A stretch of DNA of 64,000 bases from Spirosoma rhododendri (GCF_012849055.1 NZ_CP051677.1:4975001-5039000); one strand, 5' to 3'; positions 28,638-39,115 are shown, counted from the first letter of the stretch. Notes: generated by a model from the sequence alone, not told the origin. Numbers and translations: made by a program.

Positions 28638-28707
28638 GGTGACTGCTCAACCGACCTCAGGTCGAATCCTTATATATTAATGCCCATACCGTTACTAACT
28701 ACCTACG

Positions 28708-29109
28708 ATGAATGATTTCACGCTTGCTCAGTTGTCCAGTATCGCCGATAGCTATCTGCGTATGGCCCGAACGCTGACCGAACTTCAGTTGGCGCACTGG
28801 CCCGAGTTTACGTATGAACAACAGCTTGATCTGAACGCGTACCAGAATAGCCTGCTCAATCGGGCACATGACATACAGACCCGGGCCGTCAACCCAGCCG
28901 TCGATCAGGCGGAAAAGCTCACTGAACGTATTCAGCAAACAATCGGCTACATCTGCGACCGGCTGCTGATAATCAATAATATACCGGTAGCCCTCACGCT
29001 GGGCGCGCTGATTGTAGCGCTGGCATCGTATGTAGCGCGCGACAACCGGAAAGGCATCCAGTCGGCATTCAGGGAATTAAATCATCTGCTTGATTCCGAA
29101 CACGCATAA
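28708..29109 (+). CDS. Hypothetical protein with one membrane segment
   Basis: A 133-residue protein I do not recognise. About 90 helical, amphipathic residues come first. One membrane helix follows (IPVALTLGALIVALASYVA, near residue 95-113), then a short basic tail. It lies divergent from uvsE and ends at a strong terminator, which supports it as a real gene. Its role is unknown. Confidence 0.6.
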   Translation: MNDFTLAQLSSIADSYLRMARTLTELQLAHWPEFTYEQQLDLNAYQNSLLNRAHDIQTRAVNPAVDQAEKLTERIQQTIGYICDRLLIINNIPVALTLGALIVALASYVARDNRKGIQSAFRELNHLLDSEHA

Positions 29110-29146
29110 AAAAAGCGGCTGGATCTGTTCCAGCCGCTTTTTTTAT
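29106..29146. terminator. Bidirectional terminator
   Basis: A perfect stem of A-run plus GCGGCTGGA pairs with TCCAGCCGC plus T-run around a 4-base loop. It lies between the convergent hypothetical gene and the FKBP gene and can serve both. Confidence 0.88.
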
Positions 29147-29160
29147 GCCCATTACCCCAG

Positions 29161-29619
29161 TTAGTTGGGCATGATAATACCCGACGGCGACTTGGTGCCG
29201 ACCAGTTCGACTTCAAACACCAGATCCTGACCAGCCAGTGGGTGGTTGGCGTCGAGCGTTACGCTGGTATCGTCCAGTTTACGCACGATTACCGGAATCG
29301 GACGTGGGTTGCCATCTTCGTGCATATTGAGTGTCATGCCCACTTCAAGCGGAATATCTTCGGGAATGTCAGACCGGTTCAGGGTAAAGATCATCTCTTC
29401 ATTGGCCGGGCCGTATGCGTCCTCTACAGGTATATTGATCGTCTTCTTATCGCCTTCGCTCATACCCAGCACGCCATCATCAAACCCTTTGATGACCTGT
29501 CCGCTGCCGACCGTAAATTCAAGTGGAGAACGACCTTCTGATGAGTCGAACACGGTTCCATCTGTCAGGGTGCCTTTGTAGTGTACCTGAACGGTGTCTC
29601 CGGATTTTGCTTGTGCCAT
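29161..29619 (-). CDS. FKBP-type peptidyl-prolyl cis-trans isomerase (SlyD-like)
   Basis: A 152-residue FKBP-domain protein. It starts [20 protein letters not shown] and contains [25 protein letters not shown] and an IF-loop insertion ([12 protein letters not shown]), then [18 protein letters not shown]. This is the layout of SlyD-like FKBPs, which isomerise proline bonds and act as chaperones. The His-rich metal-binding tail of E. coli SlyD is absent. ATG at 29619 is used. Confidence 0.9.
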   Translation of the reverse strand: MAQAKSGDTVQVHYKGTLTDGTVFDSSEGRSPLEFTVGSGQVIKGFDDGVLGMSEGDKKTINIPVEDAYGPANEEMIFTLNRSDIPEDIPLEVGMTLNMHEDGNPRPIPVIVRKLDDTSVTLDANHPLAGQDLVFEVELVGTKSPSGIIMPN

Positions 29620-29739
29620 AGTATGTAGGACTAGTTTTGCAGTATAACCCAAAAGAAAGATAAGCGTTCAGAAACGCGGGATGTTTATCTGCTTTTTCGT
29701 CCTATATACTCAGTATCAGCAATTTCTTGCCGCGGAAAT

Positions 29740-29769
29740 TTGACTATATCGGAAACTTATATATGTTTG
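29740..29769 (+). promoter_or_regulatory. Consensus Bacteroidota promoter of the PadR gene
   Basis: TTG (29740-29742) is followed after exactly 19 bases by TATGTTTG (29762-29769), the full TTG-N19-TAxxTTTG form. It lies 28 bases before the PadR ATG, giving a short leader. Confidence 0.75.
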
Positions 29770-29797
29770 CTTTCAGTCGATAAATCACCAGTTTTTT

Positions 29798-30166
29798 ATG
29801 GAAGCATCGGGTCAGGAATTTCTACGCGGCACGCTCAAAACGATTGTGCTCAACTTACTGGCCGACCCCGCACCCGGTGGCCCCCGCCGGATGTACGGCT
29901 ACGAAATTACGCAGGCCGTTCACGACCGAACCCACGGCGACATCACGCTCTCATTCGGCGCACTGTATCCGGTACTGCACAAGCTCGAACAGGACGGCCT
30001 GTTGCTGACAGACACCGAAGAAGTAGACGGACGTATGCGAAAATATTACTCACTGACCCCGCAGGGCAATCAGGTGGCTATCCAGAAAACATCTGATTTC
30101 GAACGCTTTGTCCGCTCTGTCAGGAGTCTGCTCCAATCGCCGGGCGAACTGTCGCCGGGTCTCTAG
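29798..30166 (+). CDS. PadR family transcriptional regulator
   Basis: A 122-residue winged-helix regulator. The PadR core is visible: RGTLKTIVLNLLAD, YGYEITQAVHDRTHGDITLSFGALYPVLHKLEQDGLL and GRMRKYYSLTPQGN. PadR proteins repress nearby operons in response to ligands. It is followed after 47 bases by a membrane protein with a TonB-like motif, which it probably controls together with itself. Confidence 0.9.
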   Translation: MEASGQEFLRGTLKTIVLNLLADPAPGGPRRMYGYEITQAVHDRTHGDITLSFGALYPVLHKLEQDGLLLTDTEEVDGRMRKYYSLTPQGNQVAIQKTSDFERFVRSVRSLLQSPGELSPGL

Positions 30167-30213
30167 CCCTGTTCTTTTTGACTAAACCTTCGTTACAAAC
30201 ACTCGTTACGGTC

Positions 30214-30735
30214 ATGGAAAAACTTAGCGACGAACAAGTAGCGCTGCTACGCCAACACCTGCTCACAACCGGTACCTCCGACGCCCTGATTAATGAACTG
30301 ATCGATCACCTCGCCTGTGAAGTTGAACGGTACATCTGGCTCGGCCTGCCTTTTGACCGCGCCCTGGAAACGGTGACAGAACAGGCAACTCACAAAGCCG
30401 TCCGGCACTTGCGCGAAACGTATCAGGTCGAACTGACCATGTCTGACGAGCAGCTACAGCAGGCCAGCCTCGACGACATCGTTTTTCAGTTTCGCAACAA
30501 AGCCTACGGTGCCTACGACCTTCGCCAATCGTATCGGTTGGCTATGCGCAACGCGATCATCATGGGCATTAGCTTCTGCCTGATGCTGGTCGCTATTCTC
30601 GACGGCATAAATCGCAAAGAGTGGTCATATATCAGCCTGACGGGCCTGGCCTGGATTCTGGGCGTAGCGGGTATGACTTATGCGGGCGTAAGCTGGTACC
30701 TCGCCCGCATCCGGGAGCAGCAGTATTCAGTTTAA
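30214..30735 (+). CDS. Membrane protein with helical domain and TonB-type YGAYxLR motif
   Basis: A 173-residue protein. Residues 1-75 form a helical permease-prefix-like domain (LSDEQVALLRQHLLTTG, ELIDHLACEVE). Residues 93-107 carry FRNKAYGAYDLRQSY, the motif that opens many Bacteroidota TonB proteins. Two membrane helices follow (about 114-130 and 139-163). There is no TonB C-terminal domain. ATG at 30214 was chosen; a TTG at 30178 is the alternative. It forms an operon with the PadR gene. A regulatory or membrane-sensing role is possible, not shown. Confidence 0.65.
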   Translation: MEKLSDEQVALLRQHLLTTGTSDALINELIDHLACEVERYIWLGLPFDRALETVTEQATHKAVRHLRETYQVELTMSDEQLQQASLDDIVFQFRNKAYGAYDLRQSYRLAMRNAIIMGISFCLMLVAILDGINRKEWSYISLTGLAWILGVAGMTYAGVSWYLARIREQQYSV

Positions 30736-30809
30736 CGTTTGAGGGTCAACATTTAAGGTTTCTGGCTATCGACCATGCAACCTTAAACGTTGACCCTCAA
30801 ACATTAAAC
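30730..30809. repeat. 31-bp-stem hairpin, GTTTAACG word family
   Basis: Arms 30730-30760 and 30779-30809 pair over 31 bases with two mismatches and an 18-base loop. It overlaps the end of the PadR-operon membrane gene and faces the proS gene tail to tail. It may act as terminator here. Confidence 0.8.
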
Positions 30810-30817
30810 GAGCAAAG

Positions 30818-32331
<1,514 letters not shown>

Positions 32332-32394
32332 TCACTTATTTTTTTAGACTGTTTTAAACCAGTTGCGCTCAACTGGAATCTATAGAATGAATCC

Positions 32395-32424
32395 TTGCAA
32401 AGATAGGTTTTAATCCTATTTTTG
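32395..32424 (+). promoter_or_regulatory. Consensus Bacteroidota promoter of the Gly/Tyr-rich lipoprotein gene
   Basis: TTG (32395-32397), then exactly 19 bases, then TATTTTTG (32417-32424). It lies 79 bases before the ATG at 32504, so the leader would be fairly long. Confidence 0.72.
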
Positions 32425-32503
32425 TAATCAATCGGCCTGTTCTGCTGTTATATATGCAGGAGAGATATGTGCAGCTCGAACGACGTAATAAATTCCTTGC
32501 CAA

Positions 32504-33865
32504 ATGAAAACGCAACCTTTATATCGCTATCTGTCACTGGCCGCGTTGCTAAGTATATGGGGTTGTTCCTCAACGATACAAACAGCGCAGAACACCGGTG
32601 AAATCGATGACCTGTACGGCTCATCGAGCAACGCGCAGGTATACGCCAGCGCCAGCAACAACGCATCATCGGCGACAACGCAGCGCAACACGCGCCAGCG
32701 GTCATCAGTGCGTGGTCGTAACGCGAATCCGGATTATAACGACGACCAGCAGTACAACAACGGTTCCAACACCGACGAGTACTACTCGGAACTGAGCACC
32801 CGAAACCTGAACCGGGGTATTTCGCCCGATCCGGGCTGGAGCGACAACTCAGCCAATGGGTACGCTGGCACCAGCAGTTACAACAGCGGATTCGTCAACG
32901 GCTATAATGCAGCCCAGACGTCAGCACTTAGCTGGAACCGCTGGGGCTTCAACAACACCGGCTTCTATAGCGGTCTGGGCTTAGGGCTCGGCCTGGGCTA
33001 TGGTGGTTTTGGTGGCTTCGGCTACAGCCCCTTCTATGGTGGCTTCAACTCGCCTTACTACTACGATTCGTTTGCCTACAGCCCATTCGGCTATGGTGGC
33101 GGATTCGGCGGGTTCGGGTATAGTCCCTTCTATTCGCCATTCGGCTACAGTGCTTTTGCCTACAGCCCGTTCGGCTACGGCTATGGGCTGGGTAACTACT
33201 ACGGTGGCGGTTACTATGGCGGTGGCTACGGTTATCCGGGCTACGTCAACAACGTGATCGTTACGGGTGCTGACCCTTACCGGAACAACCGGACGTACTA
33301 CAGTGGCAGCCGCACGGCAGGCCGGTACTCGTCGGATTTCGACAACACCAACCGGGGTTACAATGCCGGTGGTCGTCGGGCAGCAACGGGTGCGTACGCC
33401 AATTCGTCGGGAGCAGCAACAACGGGTTCCAGCTCGAACAGTGGTTACTACGCTCCGCGCGGTGGTCGCAACAACTCGTACTATTACGACAACGGTAGTG
33501 CAGCCCGCACATCGGGCAACAGCGTTCCGACCTACAGCGGCAATGCAAACGCAACGAGCACCTATTCGGCACCACGCGGTGGCCGGGGGTACTCTAACTC
33601 GAACGATTACTACAGCAACGGTGGTGGCCGGTCGAGCTATCAGCAGCAACCCAGCTACCAGGCTCCCCAGCGGACCTATCAGAGCCAGAGTCGCTCGTAC
33701 CAGCAGCCCAGCTATCAGCAGCCGTCTTACCAGTCGCAGAGCCGGAGCTACAGCCAGCCCAGTTTCAGCGCACCATCGAGTGGCGGCTTCTCGGGCGGTA
33801 GCCGGGGCGGTGGCGGTAGTGTAGGTGGTGGCAGCGTCGGCGGTGGCGGACGTGGCCCGCGCTAG
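32504..33865 (+). CDS. Gly/Tyr/Ser-rich low-complexity lipoprotein
   Basis: A 453-residue protein with a lipobox ending in Cys21 (LLSIWGCSS), so it should be lipid-anchored in the outer membrane or periplasm. Residues about 140-250 repeat YSPFGYGGGFGG-like units. Residues about 370-453 are Tyr/Gln/Ser-rich (SYQQPSYQQPSYQSQ) and end in GGGSVGGGGRGPR. Such sequence is prion-like and likely disordered or adhesive. No enzyme domain is visible. A strong promoter upstream and a terminator downstream frame a single gene. Confidence 0.8.
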   Translation: MKTQPLYRYLSLAALLSIWGCSSTIQTAQNTGEIDDLYGSSSNAQVYASASNNASSATTQRNTRQRSSVRGRNANPDYNDDQQYNNGSNTDEYYSELSTRNLNRGISPDPGWSDNSANGYAGTSSYNSGFVNGYNAAQTSALSWNRWGFNNTGFYSGLGLGLGLGYGGFGGFGYSPFYGGFNSPYYYDSFAYSPFGYGGGFGGFGYSPFYSPFGYSAFAYSPFGYGYGLGNYYGGGYYGGGYGYPGYVNNVIVTGADPYRNNRTYYSGSRTAGRYSSDFDNTNRGYNAGGRRAATGAYANSSGAATTGSSSNSGYYAPRGGRNNSYYYDNGSAARTSGNSVPTYSGNANATSTYSAPRGGRGYSNSNDYYSNGGGRSSYQQQPSYQAPQRTYQSQSRSYQQPSYQQPSYQSQSRSYSQPSFSAPSSGGFSGGSRGGGGSVGGGSVGGGGRGPR

Positions 33866-33886
33866 TCAGCATCATTAGATTTAGCT

Positions 33887-33926
33887 AAAAAAAACCCGGC
33901 GACTCTTACAATCGCCGGGTTTTTTC
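33887..33926 (+). terminator. Rho-independent terminator
   Basis: A 10-bp stem (33893-33902 with 33912-33921) has an A run before it and a T run after it. It ends the Gly/Tyr-rich lipoprotein gene. Confidence 0.85.
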
Positions 33927-34018
33927 GTTTTGTATTAACAACACGGATTCGGTGATTAAACGTCACGGCATTCACACACTCTAAAGGGCGTTTAGGTACC
34001 CCTGAATCACTACTTTAT

Positions 34019-35608
34019 ATGAGACACACACTATATGCGACAGCCCTGCTGCTATCGGTAGCCCAGCTGACCTACGGGCAGGATACGCCTTCTGCTTACG
34101 CGGATGCAACGTATCAGTATTCCGACAACGTGCTTAACGGAACGGCCCGCTTCCGGGGAATTGGCGGTAACCATGCCGCTCTGGGTGGCGACGCCAGTAA
34201 TTTGTTTGGCAACCCCGCCGGTCTGGGTTTCTACAACCGGTCGGAGTTTAGTATAAGCCCCTCGTTCAACGGGGCCAATAACCGCAGTTCGTTTCTGGGC
34301 TCGCAAACAACAGGTTCGCAGGGCAACGTGAGCATCGGGCAGTTAAGCGTTATTTTCGCCGGTCGCGACAATGGCCCCGACAATCGGCGCTTTCGCCGGT
34401 CGTCGTTTGGCATATCGTACTCGCAGGCCCTGAATTTTCAGGATTATTACAATGCCATCGGGCAGAACAACAATCGCAACTCGTCGATCCTGCAAACGTA
34501 CGTTAACTCGGCTAACTCGGCAGGCTACACGGGTGCAGCACTCAACGACCTGTACGATTTCAACACCAATCAGGCCGATAATGCAGCGGCAGCGGCCTAC
34601 CAGCTCTACCTGATTGACCCGACCGCTACAGGTGCCAACACGTCAGGCCCGCCCTACTCGCGTGCCGATGCCAACACCGCCAAACTGCAACAAGCCACCA
34701 TCAGCCGGTCGGGAGCCAGCTCGCAGTGGACGCTGGCCTATGCGGGTAATTTCGACGATAAGCTGTACATCGGCGGTTCGCTGGGCATTACGCGGCTGCG
34801 CTTCAACTCGACGTTTATGTTTACCGAAACGCCGATCAACGGAAGCAGCTTCAACAACTACAGCCAGACCAATACGCTCACCGCGACCGGAACGGGTATC
34901 AACGCCACGCTGGGTATCATCTACAAAATTGCACCGGAAGTACAGATCGGGGCTACGGTTGTCAGCCCGACGTTTAGTAGCGTCCGCGAGTTGTTCCAGC
35001 AAAGTCTGGCCGCCAGCCCCCGCGACCCAAATATCATTAACCCATCCAATGGCCCCACCCCGCCGAGCAGCGTTGCAGTCGTTACGAGCAACGACGATTT
35101 TCCCTACTCAATGCAGACACCTTTCCGGGCGACGGGTGGTGCTACGGTATTCCTTGGAAAAGCAGGCTTCCTGACCGCAACGGCCGAATACGTTGGTTAC
35201 GGAGGTATGCGGGCGCGCACCACAGCTTTCAACGACGTTCAGTTGAATAATCAATTTCGCAATGATGTGAGGCAGGAAGTGCAGGCTACGTACAAGAGCG
35301 TGGTGAATCTGCGGGCCGGGGCTGAGTTCCGTGCGGGTATCGCCCGGATTCGGGCCGGTGTGGGCTACCTGCCCAGTGCCTACGTATTCGATCTCGACCG
35401 TGTTCCCCGCGCCGACCGGTCCAAGCTACTGGTATCGGCTGGTCTGGGCGTTCGCAATGAGCGGTTCTTCGCCGACCTGTCAGGGTCATACCTGACCTAC
35501 TCGTCGGGCTTCACGCCCTATTCGCTCCCCAGCGACGCCAACACACCTACCGTGCTGACCAACAACCGGGGCACAAACGTGACGCTGTCGGTAGGGACGT
35601 TCTTCTGA
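34019..35608 (+). CDS. FadL/TodX-type outer membrane protein
   Basis: A 529-residue protein with a signal peptide (MRHTLYATALLLSVAQLTYG). The early motif ARFRGIGGNHAALGGDASNLFGNPAGLGFYNRS matches the OmpP1/FadL/TodX class of outer membrane beta-barrels, which take up hydrophobic compounds. Alternating hydrophobic strands continue to the C-terminal TNVTLSVGTFF, which ends in aromatic Phe as outer membrane barrels do. The substrate is unknown. It is followed by a hairpin. Confidence 0.8.
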   Translation: MRHTLYATALLLSVAQLTYGQDTPSAYADATYQYSDNVLNGTARFRGIGGNHAALGGDASNLFGNPAGLGFYNRSEFSISPSFNGANNRSSFLGSQTTGSQGNVSIGQLSVIFAGRDNGPDNRRFRRSSFGISYSQALNFQDYYNAIGQNNNRNSSILQTYVNSANSAGYTGAALNDLYDFNTNQADNAAAAAYQLYLIDPTATGANTSGPPYSRADANTAKLQQATISRSGASSQWTLAYAGNFDDKLYIGGSLGITRLRFNSTFMFTETPINGSSFNNYSQTNTLTATGTGINATLGIIYKIAPEVQIGATVVSPTFSSVRELFQQSLAASPRDPNIINPSNGPTPPSSVAVVTSNDDFPYSMQTPFRATGGATVFLGKAGFLTATAEYVGYGGMRARTTAFNDVQLNNQFRNDVRQEVQATYKSVVNLRAGAEFRAGIARIRAGVGYLPSAYVFDLDRVPRADRSKLLVSAGLGVRNERFFADLSGSYLTYSSGFTPYSLPSDANTPTVLTNNRGTNVTLSVGTFF

Positions 35609-35611
35609 TTT

Positions 35612-35694
35612 AAAGAGCGAAAGAGATAAAGAGTGAAAGAGCGAAAAACCATCCGGCATATTCGCTCTTTCACTCTTTATCTCTTTCGCTCTTT
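35612..35694. repeat. Perfect 34-bp-stem hairpin of AAGAG/GAGTGA words
   Basis: Arms 35612-35645 and 35661-35694 are perfect complements over 34 bases with a 15-base loop. The arms consist of short repeats such as AAAGAGCGAAAGAGATAAAG. It lies between the convergent porin and shikimate kinase genes. Confidence 0.85.
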
Positions 35695-35698
35695 GAAA

Positions 35699-36205
35699 CT
35701 ACAGCCACCGCCCAAGCTGTCTCAGGATGTAGTCTGCGTCGGTTTCGCCGGAGACGACGATGTGGGCTTGTGTGTAGAAATGCGAACGGTCGGCACAGCG
35801 CTTTTGCAGATCAAGCAGCAGTTTCGGATCAGACGCGTTGAAGAGTGGCCGGTCGGCCTGTCCGTGCGCAACCATGCGCTGGTGGAGAATCTCGACGGGC
35901 ACATTGAGAAACACCGAAATACCTGTCTCGTTGATGTACGTCATGTTGTCGAAGTGGCAGGGCATTCCGCCCCCCGTCGATACCACGAGACTGCGACCCG
36001 GCTGAATCGTACGCAGCACGCGCCGTTCAGCCTCCCGGAAGTACGCTTCCCCCGACTGCGCGAAAATCTCCGGTACAGAGCGCCCCTCTTCCCGTACGAT
36101 CATCCGGTCAGTATCCACAAAATGATAGTGCAGCGCATCGGCGATACGCTTCCCCAGCGTACTCTTCCCCGACGACGGCATCCCGATCAGAAAAATATTC
36201 TTCAT
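35699..36205 (-). CDS. aroK: Shikimate kinase
   Basis: A 168-residue P-loop kinase. Walker A is GMPSSGKST (residues 8-16), then FVDTDRMI, SGEAYFREAE and VVSTGGGMPCHFD, the shikimate-binding region. The lid region contains DRPLF. It phosphorylates shikimate with ATP in aromatic amino acid synthesis. Length is normal. Two word-hairpins flank the gene. Confidence 0.93.
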   Translation of the reverse strand: MKNIFLIGMPSSGKSTLGKRIADALHYHFVDTDRMIVREEGRSVPEIFAQSGEAYFREAERRVLRTIQPGRSLVVSTGGGMPCHFDNMTYINETGISVFLNVPVEILHQRMVAHGQADRPLFNASDPKLLLDLQKRCADRSHFYTQAHIVVSGETDADYILRQLGRWL

Positions 36206-36207
36206 TC

Positions 36208-36320
36208 GCGAATGAGCGAATGATTGAGTGAATGAGTGATTGAGTGATTAAGTGATTGAATGATTTGTAGCCAACCACTCTGTCACTCAATCACTCAATC
36301 ATTCAATCACTCAACCATTC
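36208..36320. repeat. Hairpin of GAGTGA/ATTGA words
   Basis: Left arm words (GAATGAGTGATTGAGTGATT) have complements in the right arm (CACTCAATCACTCAATCATT). Pairing is long but shifted in places. It separates two minus-strand genes (aroK and the BT_3928-like gene), and the right arm overlaps the stop of the latter. Confidence 0.75.
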
Positions 36321-37456
36321 ACTAATTGTTTTACCTCCTCCGCACTGGGTGTGGTGTTGTAGTGCCATTTGCCACGCACGACACCGTCCTGCATCAACCA
36401 GGTGCCGGGGTTCGACCGCATGATCGTTTTCAGCACCGTAGCGTCGACCTTGTAATAAGGCAGGCCCCCTAACTGAAACTCGTTCTGAAACGCCTTGATT
36501 TCGTCGTCGCTCACTGACGTCAGGATGTACGGTTTGACGTCAGAACCTTTCAGTCCGTCAACCAGCGAGCGGATAGCAGGCAGGCTACCAGCATCGAGAT
36601 CGGTCGTCTTCTTAACGATGACGAAGAGTTTTTTACCTTCGAACGTCTGCTGCGTGAAATCGCTTTCATCGTTCCAGACGCGATAGTCGGTGATCTTCGG
36701 CTTCGCGCTTTCGTTGACGAGCTGCATCTCCTTGAACTTGTAGGTCGTATCGGTCGGGTATTTCTCGAAGGTTTCGGTCTTGCCGTTCTTCTCCATCACG
36801 TACCGGTAACGCAGCGGTTCCGACGGTTTCATCTGCGCCGGGATACTTTTACCAACGGCGTAGGGAAGCAGATCGAGCGGGGGCAGGAACGAGATGGCGT
36901 ATACACCCAGCCCCAGCGTCAGCACCGTCGTCAGAAAAACGACCCAGCCCGTTTTGCGGGGTGTGATACGGTTGCGGTGCCCAATAATAAACAGGATCAA
37001 CACCGTCAGCACGACGTCTTTACCGAACGATGTCCACGGCTTTAGTTTGATCGCGTCGCCGAAGCAACCGCAGTCGGTAACGCGGTTGAAATAAGCCGAG
37101 TAAAACGTCAGAAACGTAAAGAACGTAATCAGGAAAAAAAGCAGCCACACCGTCAGCTTCGGCTTGTACGACACCAGCAGGGCAACCCCCAGAATAATCT
37201 CGGCCGCGCAGAACAGCACCGACATCGTCAGCGTAAACGGTACCAGTGCCAGAAAGAAATTGTGCAGCAGCGGTACATCCTGCGCGAAGACCTCGAAGTA
37301 TTCTTCAAACTTGATCTGCGTGCCAACGGGGTCATTGAGCTTAATCAGCCCCGAAAAAATAAACACAATCCCGACCAGAAACCGGGCAATCCGGGCCGCC
37401 CACAGCATCGGCGGTGTTCCGGTCTTAATCTTGGGCTGCGTCGTTGCAGGATTCAT
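36311..37456 (-). CDS. BT_3928-type DoxX/MauE-like membrane protein with thioredoxin-like tail
   Basis: A 381-residue protein. The N-terminal part (about 18-185) has four or five membrane helices with the DoxX pattern RFLVGIVFIFSGLIKLNDP and a TDCGCFGDAIKL motif, as in MauE-like proteins. The C-terminal part (about 260-381) resembles a thioredoxin fold, with SDFTQQTFEGKKLFVIVKK and TWLMQDGVVRGKWHY, but it lacks CxxC. The family is conserved in Bacteroidota beside DUF1599 and folP, as here. The function is not established; a membrane redox role is likely. Confidence 0.82.
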   Translation of the reverse strand: MNPATTQPKIKTGTPPMLWAARIARFLVGIVFIFSGLIKLNDPVGTQIKFEEYFEVFAQDVPLLHNFFLALVPFTLTMSVLFCAAEIILGVALLVSYKPKLTVWLLFFLITFFTFLTFYSAYFNRVTDCGCFGDAIKLKPWTSFGKDVVLTVLILFIIGHRNRITPRKTGWVVFLTTVLTLGLGVYAISFLPPLDLLPYAVGKSIPAQMKPSEPLRYRYVMEKNGKTETFEKYPTDTTYKFKEMQLVNESAKPKITDYRVWNDESDFTQQTFEGKKLFVIVKKTTDLDAGSLPAIRSLVDGLKGSDVKPYILTSVSDDEIKAFQNEFQLGGLPYYKVDATVLKTIMRSNPGTWLMQDGVVRGKWHYNTTPSAEEVKQLVNG

Positions 37457-37559
37457 GTAGCGTGTTAATAGTTGAATCGACAGGAGTACAGGATGAACAG
37501 GATTTTCTTTTTAGCCGATTCACAGCCAATGAAAAATGAAGGAAATCCTCTAATCCTGT

Positions 37560-38117
37560 CTATACCTTAGTTGTCAGTTTAATCAGACAGAAAACGGCGT
37601 AGTTGATCATATCCATATAATTGGCGTCGACACCTTCCGAAATCAGCGTTGCACCCTGATTATCCTCGATCTGTTTCGTACGCAGCAGTTTCATCAGCAC
37701 AATGTCGGTCATCGAACTGACCCGCATATCGCGCCACGCTTCGCCGTAATCGTGGTTTTTGGCAAACAGCAACTCCATCACCCGCCCTACCTGCGCATCG
37801 TACAGCTGCTCCAGCTCGGCCGTAGGAATGTCCATGCGGGGCGGCTCGTCGGTAGGGTTGTTCTGAAAAGCGAGCTGAATGAGTGCCATCACGCAGTAAT
37901 TGATGATACCAACAAATTCTGGCTCAATACCTTCGCCCACTTTGCTGACACCCGTCTCCTGCAACGTGCGGATGCGCTGGGCTTTAATGAAAATCTGATC
38001 GGTGATGCTCGGCAGCCGCAGAATTCGCCAGGCTGTACCGTAATCCTGGTTTTTTTTCAGGAACAGACTTTTGCACCGCTCAATTACCTGCCGATATTCG
38101 GCCTCTGTCTTTGTCAT
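37560..38117 (-). CDS. DUF1599 domain-containing protein
   Basis: A 185-residue protein with an internal duplication of about 90 residues. Both halves contain a KNQDYGTAWRILRLPSITD-like segment (KNQDYG at about 22 and KNHDYGEAWRD at about 120), then IRTLQE or KQIEDN and a C-terminal NYCVMALIQLAF or NYAVFCLIKL. It has no signal peptide. The family is typical of Bacteroidota, with unknown function. It is divergent from folP and upstream of the BT_3928-like gene. Confidence 0.85.
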   Translation of the reverse strand: MTKTEAEYRQVIERCKSLFLKKNQDYGTAWRILRLPSITDQIFIKAQRIRTLQETGVSKVGEGIEPEFVGIINYCVMALIQLAFQNNPTDEPPRMDIPTAELEQLYDAQVGRVMELLFAKNHDYGEAWRDMRVSSMTDIVLMKLLRTKQIEDNQGATLISEGVDANYMDMINYAVFCLIKLTTKV

Positions 38118-38118
38118 A

Positions 38119-38192
38119 GTTTAAGGTTTAAGGTTTACAGTTTAATGTTATCAACAGCTAAAACCTTAAACATTGAACAATAAACCTTGAAC
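38119..38192. repeat. GTTTAAGG-family inverted repeat between divergent genes
   Basis: Left words (GTTTAAGGTTTAAGG) and right complements (AACCTTAAACATTGAAC, TAAACCTTGAAC) are partly paired. It occupies almost the whole gap between the divergent DUF1599 and folP starts, where a terminator would make no sense. Confidence 0.6.
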
Positions 38193-38198
38193 TTATTC

Positions 38199-39056
38199 AT
38201 GCCGAAAGGTACGAAAAAAACGCTGAACTGCCGGGGACGGCTCGTTGCGCTCGACACGCCCGTCGTGATGGGTATTCTCAACGTCACGCCCGATTCCTTC
38301 TATGCTGGTAGCCGGGTGATGGACCCTGCACACACGACTGACCTGGTGCTGGAGCGCGCCGGACAGATGCTTGCTGAAGGAGCCACGTTCCTCGATCTGG
38401 GCGGCTACTCCACCCGGCCCGGTGCCGCCGATATTAGCCCCGCCGAGGAAGCCGACCGGCTCCTCCCCGCCATCGAAGCCATCCGGCAGCACTACCCCGA
38501 TGCCCTGCTGTCGATCGATACGTTTCGGGCGTCGGTAGCCCGGCAGGCCATCGCAGCGGGTGCCCACCTGATCAACGATGTTAGTGGCGGCACACTGGAC
38601 CCTACCATGTTCGACACCGTAGCGGCCCTGCGCGTACCCTACGTACTGATGCACATGCGGGGAACACCCCAAACGATGCAGTCACGGGCGACCTACACAA
38701 ACGTAGCGACTGAAGTTATCGACGAACTGGCCACTCAACTGGTACGGCTACGCACGTTAGGGGTAGCCGACATCCTTCTAGACCCCGGTTTTGGGTTCGC
38801 GAAAACCCCCGCCCATAATTTTGAGCTGCTCAATAATCTCGATGCATTCCGGCTGTTTGACGAACCACTGCTCGTGGGTCTGTCGCGCAAGACAACTATC
38901 TGGAAAACACTGGGCATCACCGCCGAAGAAGCCCTCAACGGCACTACCGTACTGAACACAGTTGCCCTGCAAAAAGGAGCGTCTATACTGCGGGTTCATG
39001 ACGTACGGGAGGCCGCTGAAGCCATTAAACTGACGCAGCAGCTAACTTTTTTTTAG
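38199..39056 (+). CDS. folP: Dihydropteroate synthase
   Basis: A 285-residue TIM-barrel enzyme. It has VVMGILNVTPDSFYAGS, GGYSTRPGAADIS, SIDTFRASVA, NDVSGG, MHMRGTP and LDPGFGFAKT, and a GLSRKT region. It joins hydroxymethyl-dihydropterin diphosphate to p-aminobenzoate in folate synthesis. ATG at 38199 is preferred over a TTG at 38187. It is monocistronic, with the tRNA-Lys gene next on the same strand. Confidence 0.93.
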   Translation: MPKGTKKTLNCRGRLVALDTPVVMGILNVTPDSFYAGSRVMDPAHTTDLVLERAGQMLAEGATFLDLGGYSTRPGAADISPAEEADRLLPAIEAIRQHYPDALLSIDTFRASVARQAIAAGAHLINDVSGGTLDPTMFDTVAALRVPYVLMHMRGTPQTMQSRATYTNVATEVIDELATQLVRLRTLGVADILLDPGFGFAKTPAHNFELLNNLDAFRLFDEPLLVGLSRKTTIWKTLGITAEEALNGTTVLNTVALQKGASILRVHDVREAAEAIKLTQQLTFF

Positions 39057-39064
39057 GGTAGCTA

Positions 39065-39095
39065 TTGCGTCCACGGTTTTTAAACCCTACTTTTG
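39065..39095 (+). promoter_or_regulatory. Promoter of tRNA-Lys
   Basis: TTG (39065-39067), then 20 bases, then TACTTTTG (39088-39095), followed 21 bases later by the tRNA. This is a clean TTG-N20-TAxxTTTG arrangement. Confidence 0.72.
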
Positions 39096-39115
39096 CATTC
39101 CCAAATCGGGAAAAC

